13,059 bases of DNA from Cellvibrionaceae bacterium (lineage in GTDB: Bacteria; Pseudomonadota; Gammaproteobacteria; Pseudomonadales; Cellvibrionaceae), in the NCBI GenBank assembly GCA_027012915.1, contig JALUYN010000315.1, forward strand, positions 1 through 13,059. The letters are read 5' to 3'. Under the pieces are notes generated by a model, which saw only the letters and a program-made list of their open reading frames with translations, had not been told where the DNA came from and did not search any database. The position numbers and the translations under genes were made by a program. Below are positions 6,846 through 13,059 of the stretch, piece after piece. Every line of letters starts with the position of its first letter. The stretch's first letter is position 1.

Positions 6846-9131
6846 ATGTTCAGTTCGCTGACGTCGCGCCTGGTGCTTCTGGTAAGCGCCGCTATCTTCG
6901 TGGTGGTTGCTGCGACCAGCGCTGTCTATCACCGTGAGTACGGAGCGTTGTTGTCGGAGCGGATCGTTGAGGCGATTCAGCAGGATATGTCTACCGGCGC
7001 TAATCACTTTGAGCGCCAGGCCGATGAGTATCGGGAGTCATTGAAGTTTTTGTTGATGTCGCCGCCACTGAAGTCCGTGCAAGATCACCGGTACGCCGTA
7101 CACCGGCCCCATTTCCCAGCACTGTTCAGAACCTATGTGGCCGCCAACCCCAATGTTTTACAGATTGAGTATGTATCCAGCGATCCCGCGGAACAGTCAT
7201 TGTTTGTGTTCAGGCGCAATGGCGAAGTTATAGCCGAAAGCGGTAGCGCCTACTCTCCCTTCCAGACCAAAGACTATCTGGCAATGGTAAAGGACGTAGC
7301 AGAAGGGCAGATCATCAACTCAGAAGTGCGTCTGTTGCGCGATGCACAGGGTGAGCTAGTATCACCCATGCGTTCGGCTATGGTGTATGCAACCCCAATC
7401 TACAAAAGCGGGGAGTTGCACGGTGTCCTGGCATTTCACGTCAGTGTGAATGCGGTCTTTGAGCAGGAACGCTCCAGTATCGAGTTTCTTGAGTCCTACT
7501 TACCCGGCAGTCAGAACTTCATCGTCAATGCCAAAGGTGATTACATTCTCCACCCGGATTCCCAGAAGGCGATGCGCTACGAGTTCAACGAGCGGGGCAA
7601 CATTGTCGATGATTGGCCCGAGATTGAAACCTTTATTGATGACAAAGATGATGGTTCTGCATTTTTGTATTCCGACGCCGGAAAACACATTATTATTGTG
7701 GAGCGCTTCAATGCCGGAACAGAATTACATCCCAATAGTTTCTTCCTGGTGTTAGTGGCACCGCTCGATAGCGTATTCTCCGATCTCTACCAGTTGCAGA
7801 TTTACATCGTCTTCTTCTCCTTTAGCATGGTGCTGATGGTAGTTCTGATTTCCGGAACCTATATCCGGCGCAAGCTTCTGCCTTTGCAGCGCCTGAGTAG
7901 GAGAATGAGAGACTTCGATCCAGGACAGCCATTCAAACCCATGTCGCTGGCTTCCAGTGGCGAGATCGCCAGCGTGACCCGTTCGTTCAACCAGTCGTCT
8001 CAGCAGTTGCGCGAGTTATTCTTGCAGGAACGCGTTATGCGCGAGGGACTTGATAAATTCGCTATTGTTTCCACGATGGACACCAATGGTCTGATGTTGG
8101 ATGTAAACGACAAGTTCTGCCAGTTCTTTGGTTACCAAAGAGAGGAAATACTCGGGCAGCCCGTGAAAAAGTACCGCTCGGGACTGCACTCGGCAGAAAC
8201 ATATGAGGCCTTGTGGAACTCTACACGAGCCGGACAAGTCTGGCGCGAAGACCTCAGCTACCGGGCTAAAGACGGCACGGTATTGTGGATGGAAACCGCC
8301 GTTGTGCCTCTGTGTGATAGGGACGGTAACGTGGATCGAGTTCTCAACATACAATTCGATATTACAGATCGCAGACGACTGCTGAATGAAGTCCAGAAGC
8401 AGCGCAACAAGGCGGAGCAGGCGAGTCGTGTCAAAAGCGATTTTTTGGCGAGTATGTCGCACGAATTACGCACTCCGCTGAACAGTATTATTGGTTTCTC
8501 TCAGCGTCTGAAACGCAAATTGAAGTCTGAGTTGAGCCCGCGGGATATGGACGCGGTGGAGACTATCGAGCGCAATGGCCAACACCTGTTGCAGGTCATT
8601 AATGAAATCCTCGATGTGGCCAAGGTGGAGTCTGGAAAAATGACAGTGACGCCTTCGCAGTTCGATTTGCGAGCGGTGGTGAGAGAAGTCCGCCAGACCA
8701 TGCTTCCCCAGGCCAAGAAGCACAAGCTGACACTGAAAGAACACTTGCCGGAGACAGAAGTCGAGGTGGTTCTCGATCGCAAGAAAGTTGTGCAAGTGTT
8801 GTTGAATCTGGTTTCTAACGCGATCAAGTACACAGAGCAAGGGGACATAGACATTACGTTGGAGGAGCGCCCCGAAGGGGTGGTTCTCGAAGTCACCGAC
8901 ACAGGCATCGGAATTAGAGAGCAGGATATTCCAAAGCTGTTCCGGCGTTTCACTCAGTTGGAATCCAATCTTCATGGTGTTATCGAAGGGACGGGATTGG
9001 GGCTGGTACTGGTTGAAGAGTTTGCTTCGATGATGGGGGGCAAAGTCAGTGTCAGCAGCGTCTACGGTTCGGGAACTACCTTTACCGTGATTTTACCTAA
9101 AGTGATGCATGTCGCAGATCCAGTGAGCTAG
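6846..9131 (+). CDS. Membrane sensor histidine kinase (Cache-like sensor, HAMP, PAS, HisKA, HATPase)
   Basis: The protein has 761 residues. An N-terminal helix (about 8-28) is followed by a periplasmic domain (about 30-315) with a double-Cache pattern: VLQIEYVSSDPAEQSLFVFR, then VYATPIYKSGELHGVLAFHV. A second helix at about 319-342 leads into a HAMP linker (to about 395) and a PAS domain (about 400-510) ending in FDITDRR. A short coiled coil joins HisKA, whose H-box SMSHELRTPLN places the phosphorylated His at 539. The ATPase domain has the N-box (Asn658), DTGIGI (Asp685) and GTGLGL (715-720). It should sense an external small molecule and autophosphorylate. There is no receiver or HPt domain and no response-regulator gene nearby, so it is an orphan kinase. 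GTG at 6834 would add four residues; I chose ATG 6846, 11 nt after GGGG. It is divergent from parC and convergent with aceK. Confidence 0.93.
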   Translation: MFSSLTSRLVLLVSAAIFVVVAATSAVYHREYGALLSERIVEAIQQDMSTGANHFERQADEYRESLKFLLMSPPLKSVQDHRYAVHRPHFPALFRTYVAANPNVLQIEYVSSDPAEQSLFVFRRNGEVIAESGSAYSPFQTKDYLAMVKDVAEGQIINSEVRLLRDAQGELVSPMRSAMVYATPIYKSGELHGVLAFHVSVNAVFEQERSSIEFLESYLPGSQNFIVNAKGDYILHPDSQKAMRYEFNERGNIVDDWPEIETFIDDKDDGSAFLYSDAGKHIIIVERFNAGTELHPNSFFLVLVAPLDSVFSDLYQLQIYIVFFSFSMVLMVVLISGTYIRRKLLPLQRLSRRMRDFDPGQPFKPMSLASSGEIASVTRSFNQSSQQLRELFLQERVMREGLDKFAIVSTMDTNGLMLDVNDKFCQFFGYQREEILGQPVKKYRSGLHSAETYEALWNSTRAGQVWREDLSYRAKDGTVLWMETAVVPLCDRDGNVDRVLNIQFDITDRRRLLNEVQKQRNKAEQASRVKSDFLASMSHELRTPLNSIIGFSQRLKRKLKSELSPRDMDAVETIERNGQHLLQVINEILDVAKVESGKMTVTPSQFDLRAVVREVRQTMLPQAKKHKLTLKEHLPETEVEVVLDRKKVVQVLLNLVSNAIKYTEQGDIDITLEERPEGVVLEVTDTGIGIREQDIPKLFRRFTQLESNLHGVIEGTGLGLVLVEEFASMMGGKVSVSSVYGSGTTFTVILPKVMHVADPVS

Positions 9132-9150
9132 GGCCTGTCGACAGGCCCTA
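9129..9150. terminator. 22-bp perfect palindrome spanning the stop codons of the kinase gene and aceK
   Basis: The left arm TAGGGCCTGTC is followed at once by its exact reverse complement. The outermost three bases on each side are the TAG stops of the two convergent genes (9129-9131 and 9148-9150). Transcripts in both directions could form a GC-rich stem closed by a four-base TCGA loop. No U-tract follows on either side, so it may be a Rho-assisted terminator or a 3'-end hairpin rather than a classic intrinsic terminator. Confidence 0.5.
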
Positions 9151-10872
9151 TCGTTCAAAGCGTATTTTCCGGCGGTAGGCAAAGGTGTTGCGAATTTTTC
9201 CCTGCCGCAGATTGTTCTGTATGTCCTGCCAGTAGCGGTAGTCGTAGAGATCGCTGTGGAGAGCCTCGAAGGCTTTCCTGGCTTTGGGGTTCCCTGAAAA
9301 AAACAGCCGAAACTCCTCCGGGAAAACATCGTTCTCTCCCACGGTATACCACGGGCGATCCGCCATTTCTTCGGCTTCGTTACGGGGTTCCGGAATTTTG
9401 CGGAAGTTGCATTCGGTGATTCGTACGATCTCGTCGTAGTCGTAGAAAACTACTCGGCCGTGGCGTGTGACGCCAAAGTTCTTCAACAGCATGTCCCCGG
9501 TAAAGATATTGGCTGCTGCCAGTTGTTTAATTGCGTTGCCATACTCGTCCATTACATCGGCAATATCGGCGTCGCTGGCATCCTGTAGATACATATTCAA
9601 AGGGATCATGCGGCGTTCGGTGTAGAGATGTTTGACGATTACCCATTTATCGGTGAGTTCGATCTTGGATGGCGCAACCTTGAGCAGTTCCTTCAGCAAT
9701 TCTTCACTAAAACGATTTCGGTAAAAAATAAAGTTCTTGTATTCCTGAGTGTCGGCCATGCGCCCGGCACGCTCGCTGCGTGATACCAGTTTGTACTTCT
9801 CTTTGACGATATTTTCGGTCACCTGTTTCGGATAATCGAACTTGTCCTTGATGATCTTAAACACCACATCGTAAGAGGGCAGGGTAAACACGGTCATCAC
9901 CATTCCCTTGATACCGGGGGCTATGACGAACCGATCCTCGCTGTGCTTCATATGTTCGATGATGTGGCGGTAGAACTCGGTTTTGCCGTGCTTGTTGAAG
10001 CCGATAGAAGTGTACAATTCCGCCAGCTCCTTGTTTGGCATGATGGCGCTGAGAAAGCGCACTAACCGCGAAGGAATGGGGGCATCTACCATAAAATAGG
10101 AGCGGGTGAAACTGAATATAATACTGGCGCCGTCTTGATCGAGAATCACGGTGTCTACATAGAGCCCGCCGTTTTCGTTGTTCAGTACCGGGATTACGAT
10201 GGGGGTGAGCCCGTCTTTGTGGCGAATACGTCCCACTAGGTACGCGCATTTGTTGCGATAGAACACTGATTCCAGAATGTCGATGCGGGCCTTTTTAAGG
10301 CCGCTTCGCAGACAATAGGGTGCCATGCAGCGGCTGAGGTTAGCGATATCCCGCTGCTTGTTTTCCCAGGGTACGGAGAACTCGAAATCGTCGAGCATTA
10401 GTGCCAGAACTTGCTCCAGATTGTCGGCCACCTTGTAGCTCATGTAGATGCTGTAGCGCTTCAGGGGTTTGTCATCAAGGCTGCGCGAAGGCTTCACAAA
10501 CAGGTTGCGGTCATGGATGTGCCGGTGCTGGAACTGAGAGCAGAATACCGAGTTGAAAAAAGTCTCGGCGATTTCATAGTTGCTGTGGTCGCAGACCAAT
10601 TGACCGTAGGCCAGACGCGCCAGCTTCCAGAGCTCGATATCAGTCACATCTTTACTGGTGACCTCAGCTACCAGTTCGCAAACTTGATTGACCTTGGCTT
10701 TGTAGTGTTCGATTCTTTTAAAATGTGCGTCCTGGATCCCCTGCCAGTTGGCTTTCTCGAAGCGGGTTTTGGCCCCCAGAGTGATATTCTGGAAATCGGC
10801 GAAATAGGCTTCAAAACCGTTGAGGATGGTCTTGGCAATTCGGCGCGCTGCGGGGGTAATATTGACATTCAT
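9148..10872 (-). CDS. aceK: Isocitrate dehydrogenase kinase/phosphatase
   Basis: The protein has 574 residues, against 578 in E. coli AceK. One active site both phosphorylates (inactivates) and dephosphorylates isocitrate dehydrogenase, which sets the split of isocitrate between the TCA cycle and the glyoxylate shunt during growth on acetate or fatty acids. The N-terminal regulatory half (about 1-310) is followed by a kinase-like half: APGIKGMVMTVFTLPSYD is the nucleotide-binding loop unique to the family, VVFKIIKDKF carries the ATP-binding Lys339, FTGDMLLKNFG the catalytic Asp460, and VFYDYDEI Asp478. These match E. coli K336, D457 and D475 with a constant offset of three. Unlike in E. coli, the glyoxylate genes aceB and aceA are not adjacent: the next gene upstream is a divergent deacetylase. 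The start ATG at 10872 gives the typical N-terminus but lacks a clear Shine-Dalgarno. Confidence 0.97.
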   Translation of the reverse strand: MNVNITPAARRIAKTILNGFEAYFADFQNITLGAKTRFEKANWQGIQDAHFKRIEHYKAKVNQVCELVAEVTSKDVTDIELWKLARLAYGQLVCDHSNYEIAETFFNSVFCSQFQHRHIHDRNLFVKPSRSLDDKPLKRYSIYMSYKVADNLEQVLALMLDDFEFSVPWENKQRDIANLSRCMAPYCLRSGLKKARIDILESVFYRNKCAYLVGRIRHKDGLTPIVIPVLNNENGGLYVDTVILDQDGASIIFSFTRSYFMVDAPIPSRLVRFLSAIMPNKELAELYTSIGFNKHGKTEFYRHIIEHMKHSEDRFVIAPGIKGMVMTVFTLPSYDVVFKIIKDKFDYPKQVTENIVKEKYKLVSRSERAGRMADTQEYKNFIFYRNRFSEELLKELLKVAPSKIELTDKWVIVKHLYTERRMIPLNMYLQDASDADIADVMDEYGNAIKQLAAANIFTGDMLLKNFGVTRHGRVVFYDYDEIVRITECNFRKIPEPRNEAEEMADRPWYTVGENDVFPEEFRLFFSGNPKARKAFEALHSDLYDYRYWQDIQNNLRQGKIRNTFAYRRKIRFER

Positions 10873-10944
10873 AGCGAGTCACACAGGGTATAGACAGTGC
10901 CTGCACCTATCATAGCAGGCGTCTATACGGGTATTGGAATAAAT

Positions 10945-12015
10945 ATGATCGGTTCTATTGGCAAGCAGTTATCAGTTGCGCTATTGCTATTGATTGGCGC
11001 GGTGTCGTCGCGCGCGGCGGTGATATTGCAATACCATCATATTGGCGATGAATTTCCGGTGTCGACTTCCGTATCTTTGGAGCGTTTTGAACGGCATCTC
11101 AAATCTATAGAGGATCATGGGTTTACGGTGGTGGCGCTGCCGGATCTGGTGGCACGCTTGCGCGATGGTCAGTTGCGCGAGGCCACAGACAAACAGGTAG
11201 CCATTACCTTTGACGATGCCTACATCAGCGTTCTAACCCGGGCCTATCCACTGCTCAAAGCCCGTGGCTGGCCATTTACCGTGTTTGTGAATACCGCATC
11301 GGTGGACAGTGGCACCGGAGGCGTATTGAGTTGGTCACAGCTCAAGAGTATGACCGGGGTCAGTATCGCCAATCATACCAGGACTCACGCACACCTTATT
11401 CGTCGTCTGTCCGGAGAAACCGACGCGCTCTGGGAGGTCCGCATCCGCCAGGAAATTGAACAGGCAGAATCGCGCATTGAACAACAAACTGGTCAGTCCC
11501 ATCGCTTGTTGGCCTATCCCTACGGGGAATATGACTGGGCACTGCTGGAACTGGTTGGGGCCATGGGCTATGCCGCTGTTGGGCAGCAATCCGGAGCGGT
11601 GGGGCAACTCAGTGATCTTCGCGCACTACCCCGTTTTCCCTTTGCTGGTCACTATGGTGCTCCTGATGACTTCGCAGATAAGCTCAATAGTCTGCCGCTG
11701 CCGGTCAGAGGTGTTTGGCTGGAAGAGAACCCAAGGCAGCGCGCGCCATTGGTTTTACCCGCAGAGGGCGGTACGCCTAGATTAGTGCTGCAACTGCCTT
11801 TTGAGTTAGCGCAAAAACTGAGCTGTTTCGCCTCCGGACAGGGGGCGATTCCGGTGGCTGCCTCAGCAGAACGAGCTATAGTCTCATTACGAAAGGATTT
11901 ACCGCCCGGGCGCTCTAGAGTGAATTGCACCGCGCCGGCGGACGATGGTAGATTCTATTGGTACTCTCATCCGTTTATCAGGCCTTTGGCGAATGGAAGC
12001 TGGTATCAAGAGTGA
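10945..12015 (+). CDS. Exported polysaccharide deacetylase (NodB-homology, carbohydrate esterase 4-like)
   Basis: The protein has 356 residues from ATG 10945. GTG at 10897 is in frame but would put 16 residues in front of a good signal peptide (MIGSIGKQLSVALLLLIGAV, predicted cut after SRA), and GGA lies 6 nt before the ATG. The NodB-type domain has its motifs in order: AITFDDAY with Asp90/Asp91 (catalytic base and metal ligand), NHTRTH with His144 and His148 (the HxxxH metal site), and LAYPYGEYD around residues 190-197. The family removes N- or O-acetyl groups from chitin oligomers, peptidoglycan or exopolysaccharide; the substrate here cannot be told. After about residue 265 comes a further region of about 90 residues that I do not recognise, containing the only two cysteines of the mature protein (294 and 328). 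It is divergent from aceK by 72 bp, and the HD-GYP gene follows 146 bp downstream. Confidence 0.88.
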   Translation: MIGSIGKQLSVALLLLIGAVSSRAAVILQYHHIGDEFPVSTSVSLERFERHLKSIEDHGFTVVALPDLVARLRDGQLREATDKQVAITFDDAYISVLTRAYPLLKARGWPFTVFVNTASVDSGTGGVLSWSQLKSMTGVSIANHTRTHAHLIRRLSGETDALWEVRIRQEIEQAESRIEQQTGQSHRLLAYPYGEYDWALLELVGAMGYAAVGQQSGAVGQLSDLRALPRFPFAGHYGAPDDFADKLNSLPLPVRGVWLEENPRQRAPLVLPAEGGTPRLVLQLPFELAQKLSCFASGQGAIPVAASAERAIVSLRKDLPPGRSRVNCTAPADDGRFYWYSHPFIRPLANGSWYQE

Positions 12016-12053
12016 AAAAACCACCAAATGGGTGGATACTGACCCCGCTTATT

Positions 12054-12065
12054 TGATTATAATCA
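12054..12065 (+). promoter_or_regulatory. Candidate -10 region (TATAAT) of the HD-GYP gene inside a 12-bp palindrome
   Basis: TGATTA is followed by its reverse complement TAATCA, and the centre contains a consensus TATAAT on the plus strand (12058-12063). Transcription would start near 12070, giving a leader of about 90 nt. No good -35 box is found at 17 bp; the upstream TG lies one base too far for a standard extended -10. Confidence 0.4.
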
Positions 12066-12161
12066 GACGCGTTTTTTAACGACTGCAAGAATAGCTATGG
12101 TCACAGGCGGGGAATTCCAAAGGGCAAAGCCCCCAGAATCAATAAGAATTAGAGCAAGTTA

Positions 12162-13059
12162 ATGTCATCGATTAAGAGAATTCCACCCAAGTCCCTACAG
12201 GTAGGGATGTATATCACCGGGATGGAAGGCGCTGCTGGCGAACAGGGAAGTAATCTGCGCACGGAAGGTTTGTTGACCCGCCAGGATACCGTGGATCAAC
12301 TGCTTAAGATGAATTTGAAGGCCGTGTTGATCGATGTGGAAAAGGGCATCGATTGCCAAAGCAGTATCTCTATAGATGATATTCAGATTTCCACCGATGG
12401 CCATGTGCTGCCAAAACCCTCTTCTGTAGAAATTCCCATGCCCAAAGCGCTGGATACCGATCAAATCGGTCGGGCTTTGGTACCGTTTTCGGAAGAATTG
12501 GAAAAAGCCAAAGAGCTGAAGAGTAAGGCCCTGTCTCTGGTCGATCACGTCATGCATGACGTCAAGATGGGGCGTGCGGTGAATATGACCTCGGTGGATG
12601 AGATTACGACTGAGATCACTGAGTCATTGGAAAATAACCAGAACGCCTTGGCGAGCTTGATGCGACAGCGCTCCATGGACAGCTACCTGTTTGAGCACTC
12701 TCTCAATGTCTCTGTGCTGATGGGTATTATGGCCCGTTCACTGGGGTACCAGGAGCACATCGTCAAAGAGCTGGTAATGGGCGCGTTCGTGCACGACATC
12801 GGCAAGATCAAAGTTCCTGATGAAGTTCTCCACAAGCCTGGCAAACTCGAAGATCACGAGTGGCTGGAGATGAAACGTCACGTGGACTACGGCATTGAAG
12901 CTCTGGAGGAAGTGGGAGGTATTTCCCAGATCGTCAAGGATATCTGCGCCCTGCATCATGAAAAGCTCGACGGCACCGGCTACCCCTTCGGTATGGATCA
13001 GAGCCGCTTGCCGCGCCACACTCGAATTGCCTCGGTGGTGGATGTCTATGACGCCATTA
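12162..13059 (+). CDS. DUF3391 + HD-GYP domain protein, probable c-di-GMP phosphodiesterase (C-terminus cut by window edge)
   Basis: 299 residues are visible. The N-terminal part (about 1-110) begins IKRIPPKSLQVGMYI, typical of DUF3391, and is followed by a helical linker. The HD-GYP domain starts near residue 160: SYLFEHSLNVSVL (His179), VHDIGKIKVPDEVLHKPGKL (His211-Asp212) and ALHHEKLDGTGYPFG (His265, His266, GYP at 273-275). All metal-binding and signature residues reached so far are present, so it should hydrolyse c-di-GMP in the cytoplasm; activity is inferred from the family. Proteins of this type are usually about 400 residues, so roughly a quarter is missing. The ATG gives the family's N-terminus but its Shine-Dalgarno is weak (AGAG about 9 nt before). 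It has its own candidate promoter, and a PilZ receptor gene lies about 8 kb away. Confidence 0.92.
   Translation, partial: MSSIKRIPPKSLQVGMYITGMEGAAGEQGSNLRTEGLLTRQDTVDQLLKMNLKAVLIDVEKGIDCQSSISIDDIQISTDGHVLPKPSSVEIPMPKALDTDQIGRALVPFSEELEKAKELKSKALSLVDHVMHDVKMGRAVNMTSVDEITTEITESLENNQNALASLMRQRSMDSYLFEHSLNVSVLMGIMARSLGYQEHIVKELVMGAFVHDIGKIKVPDEVLHKPGKLEDHEWLEMKRHVDYGIEALEEVGGISQIVKDICALHHEKLDGTGYPFGMDQSRLPRHTRIASVVDVYDAI

Noticed and set aside
8466..8975. Open frame antisense to the kinase HisKA/ATPase region
   Set aside because: The sense strand encodes unmistakable H, N and G boxes; the antisense product has no features.
10411..10893. Open frame of 160 codons antisense to the start of aceK
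   Set aside because: It mirrors a certain aceK coding sequence and has no recognisable protein features.
10897..10944. Longer GTG start for the deacetylase
   Set aside because: It would place 16 extra residues before a well-formed signal peptide; ATG 10945 has a better ribosome site and gives a standard export signal.
12015..12035. CCACC/GGTGG hairpin with an adjacent A-run after the deacetylase gene
   Set aside because: Read as a terminator it works only on the minus strand (stem followed by six T), where no gene needs it; on the plus strand there is no U-tract and the stem is only 5 bp.
12101..12136. Possible c-di-GMP (GEMM) riboswitch before the HD-GYP gene, suggested by CACAGG and GCAAAGCC
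   Set aside because: Only short pieces resemble the motif. The paired P1b stem with its GAAA-type loop and the downstream conserved half are missing, so the resemblance is not enough for a riboswitch call.

Overview
The window reads as an ordinary chromosomal stretch of a Gammaproteobacterium, probably marine and near the Cellvibrionales or other Alteromonas/Pseudomonas-type groups. That placement is my inference from the style of ParC and AceK, the DUF3391/HD-GYP and PilZ proteins, and moderate GC. I see no tRNA or rRNA, insertion sequence, prophage, CRISPR array or toxin-antitoxin module. Eight protein genes are supported, two of them cut by the window edges, and almost all the DNA is coding.

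Layout from left to right: (1) a thiamine-pyrophosphate enzyme of the acetolactate synthase large-subunit family, minus strand, C-terminus cut off by the left edge; (2) divergently, a membrane-anchored DUF748/AsmA-like periplasmic protein; (3) convergent with it, a small single-domain PilZ protein; (4) upstream of PilZ on the same strand, parC, with a strong hairpin after its stop and a candidate sigma70 promoter before it; (5) divergent from parC, a Cache-HAMP-PAS sensor histidine kinase with no response regulator in view; (6) convergent with the kinase, aceK, with one perfect palindrome containing both stop codons; (7) divergent from aceK by about 70 bp, an exported polysaccharide deacetylase; (8) after a 146-bp leader region with a TATAAT box, a DUF3391 + HD-GYP phosphodiesterase running off the right edge.

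The genes do not form one pathway. parC is chromosome maintenance, aceK controls the isocitrate branch point between the TCA cycle and the glyoxylate shunt, and the acetolactate synthase-like enzyme acts on pyruvate or a related 2-oxo acid. The deacetylase and the DUF748 protein act in the periplasm or envelope. A loose theme is signalling: a PilZ protein (likely c-di-GMP receptor), an HD-GYP protein (likely c-di-GMP hydrolase) and an orphan histidine kinase lie within about 9 kb, but in separate transcription units.

I looked for an undescribed system and did not find a convincing one. The better leads are small: the stop-codon palindrome between the kinase and aceK, the C-terminal domain with a lone cysteine pair in the deacetylase, the cysteine pairs of the DUF748 protein, and the leader of the HD-GYP gene.
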